Positions 5,996 through 6,346 of a stretch of 6,346 bases of DNA are shown in pieces (position 1 is the stretch's first letter; the number at the start of each line of letters is the position of its first letter). Source of the stretch: Anaerolineales bacterium UBA2029 (lineage in GTDB: Bacteria > Chloroflexota > Anaerolineae > Aggregatilineales > Aggregatilineaceae). The notes under the pieces are model-generated. The model had not been told where the DNA came from, searched no databases, and saw only the letters and a program-made list of their open reading frames with translations. The translations under genes and the position numbers were made by a program. The DNA lies in assembly GCA_002332795.1 (NCBI GenBank), contig DDBP01000309.1, forward strand, positions 1-6,346. The letters run 5' to 3'.

Positions 5996-6346
5996 ATGTT
6001 GCGCAAGACAGCGAGCTTCTTTCTGCTGATCGTGCTGGTGCTGACCCTGGCGGTGGGGGTCGGCGCAGTCAACGCCGCGCCCAAGCAGCAGGTTACCGAG
6101 CTGACGATTTTGTGGGCGGAGTGGGACCCCGCCAACTATCTGCAGGAGATCGGCAACCGCTACGAGGCGGCGACCGGCATCAAGGTCAACGTCATTCAGG
6201 AGCCATGGGGCAGCTTCTATGACCGCATGGCGGCGGAGTGGGCGGCCAAGGGCGATGCCTACGACATGGTGGTCGGCGATAGTCAGTGGATCGGCCAGGG
6301 CGTGACGCAGGGCCACTACATGGAACTGACCGACTTCTTCCTTGAA
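5996..6346 (+). CDS. Extracellular solute-binding protein, family 1, of a sugar-type ABC transporter (5' part)
   Basis: The frame from ATG 5996 is open to the last base of the window, so only the first 117 residues of a protein usually 400-450 long are present. Residues 1-27 form a Sec signal peptide: a basic start (MLRK), a hydrophobic core at about 6-23, and a likely signal peptidase I site after Val-Asn-Ala27. There is no cysteine in the region, hence no lipobox. The mature part begins with a strand, LTILWAEWDP (36-45), followed by a helix, a strand with TGIKVNV (60-66), and then AYDMVVGDSQWIG (88-100). That order is typical of the first lobe of family-1 sugar-binding proteins. By family knowledge it captures a sugar outside the membrane and delivers it to ABC permeases, which probably lie downstream. 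The ROK regulator upstream supports a carbohydrate substrate, whose identity is unknown. Confidence 0.88.
   Translation, partial: MLRKTASFFLLIVLVLTLAVGVGAVNAAPKQQVTELTILWAEWDPANYLQEIGNRYEAATGIKVNVIQEPWGSFYDRMAAEWAAKGDAYDMVVGDSQWIGQGVTQGHYMELTDFFLE

Overview
This GC-rich bacterial window has every recognisable gene on the + strand. It looks like part of a Chloroflexota (Anaerolineae-like) chromosome. The basis is gene style: a soluble multi-PAS/GAF histidine kinase, a receiver fused to a kinase-like ATPase, a VanZ-like protein, and a ROK regulator placed before a sugar-type ABC solute-binding protein. This assignment comes from memory of such gene sets, not from a search, and is tentative.

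Positions 1-230 hold no gene I can identify, only perhaps the 3' tail of an upstream gene and a leader. Positions 231-4206 form one compact unit. It starts with a receiver plus histidine-kinase-like protein (231-1340), followed after 26 nt by a PAS-PAS-GAF-PAS-HisKA-HATPase sensor kinase (1367-3784). A small VanZ-like membrane protein (3784-4206) comes last, its start codon sharing one base with the kinase stop codon. The first protein keeps an intact receiver and ATP-binding boxes but has proline where the phosphorylatable histidine of the H-box should be. The sensor kinase has the histidine but no receiver. The two may therefore work as a pair, with the kinase phosphorylating Asp52 of the first protein. 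Neither has a DNA-binding output domain.

Positions 4207-4586 are a 380-nt non-coding region. It contains a short GC-rich hairpin, a degenerate inverted repeat of about 75 nt that resembles dispersed CACAGAG-type palindromic repeats, a good sigma70-type promoter (TTGACT, 17 bp, CATAAT), and a leader of about 110 nt with a possible stem directly before the next start codon.

Positions 4587-6346 look like the start of a carbohydrate-uptake locus. A ROK-family transcriptional regulator (4587-5846) has an N-terminal winged helix, a zinc motif and a degraded kinase active site. It is followed by a 149-nt gap and then the first 117 codons of a secreted family-1 solute-binding protein (5996 to the window end). 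The ROK promoter and the gap before the binding-protein gene share a GTT-N6-AAC element that could be a ROK operator, though the match is weak enough to arise by chance.

I found no tRNA, rRNA, CRISPR array, transposase or attachment site. I see no clear evidence of an entirely new system. The most unusual items are the H-box-less receiver/ATPase protein paired with a true kinase, and the VanZ gene coupled to that kinase.
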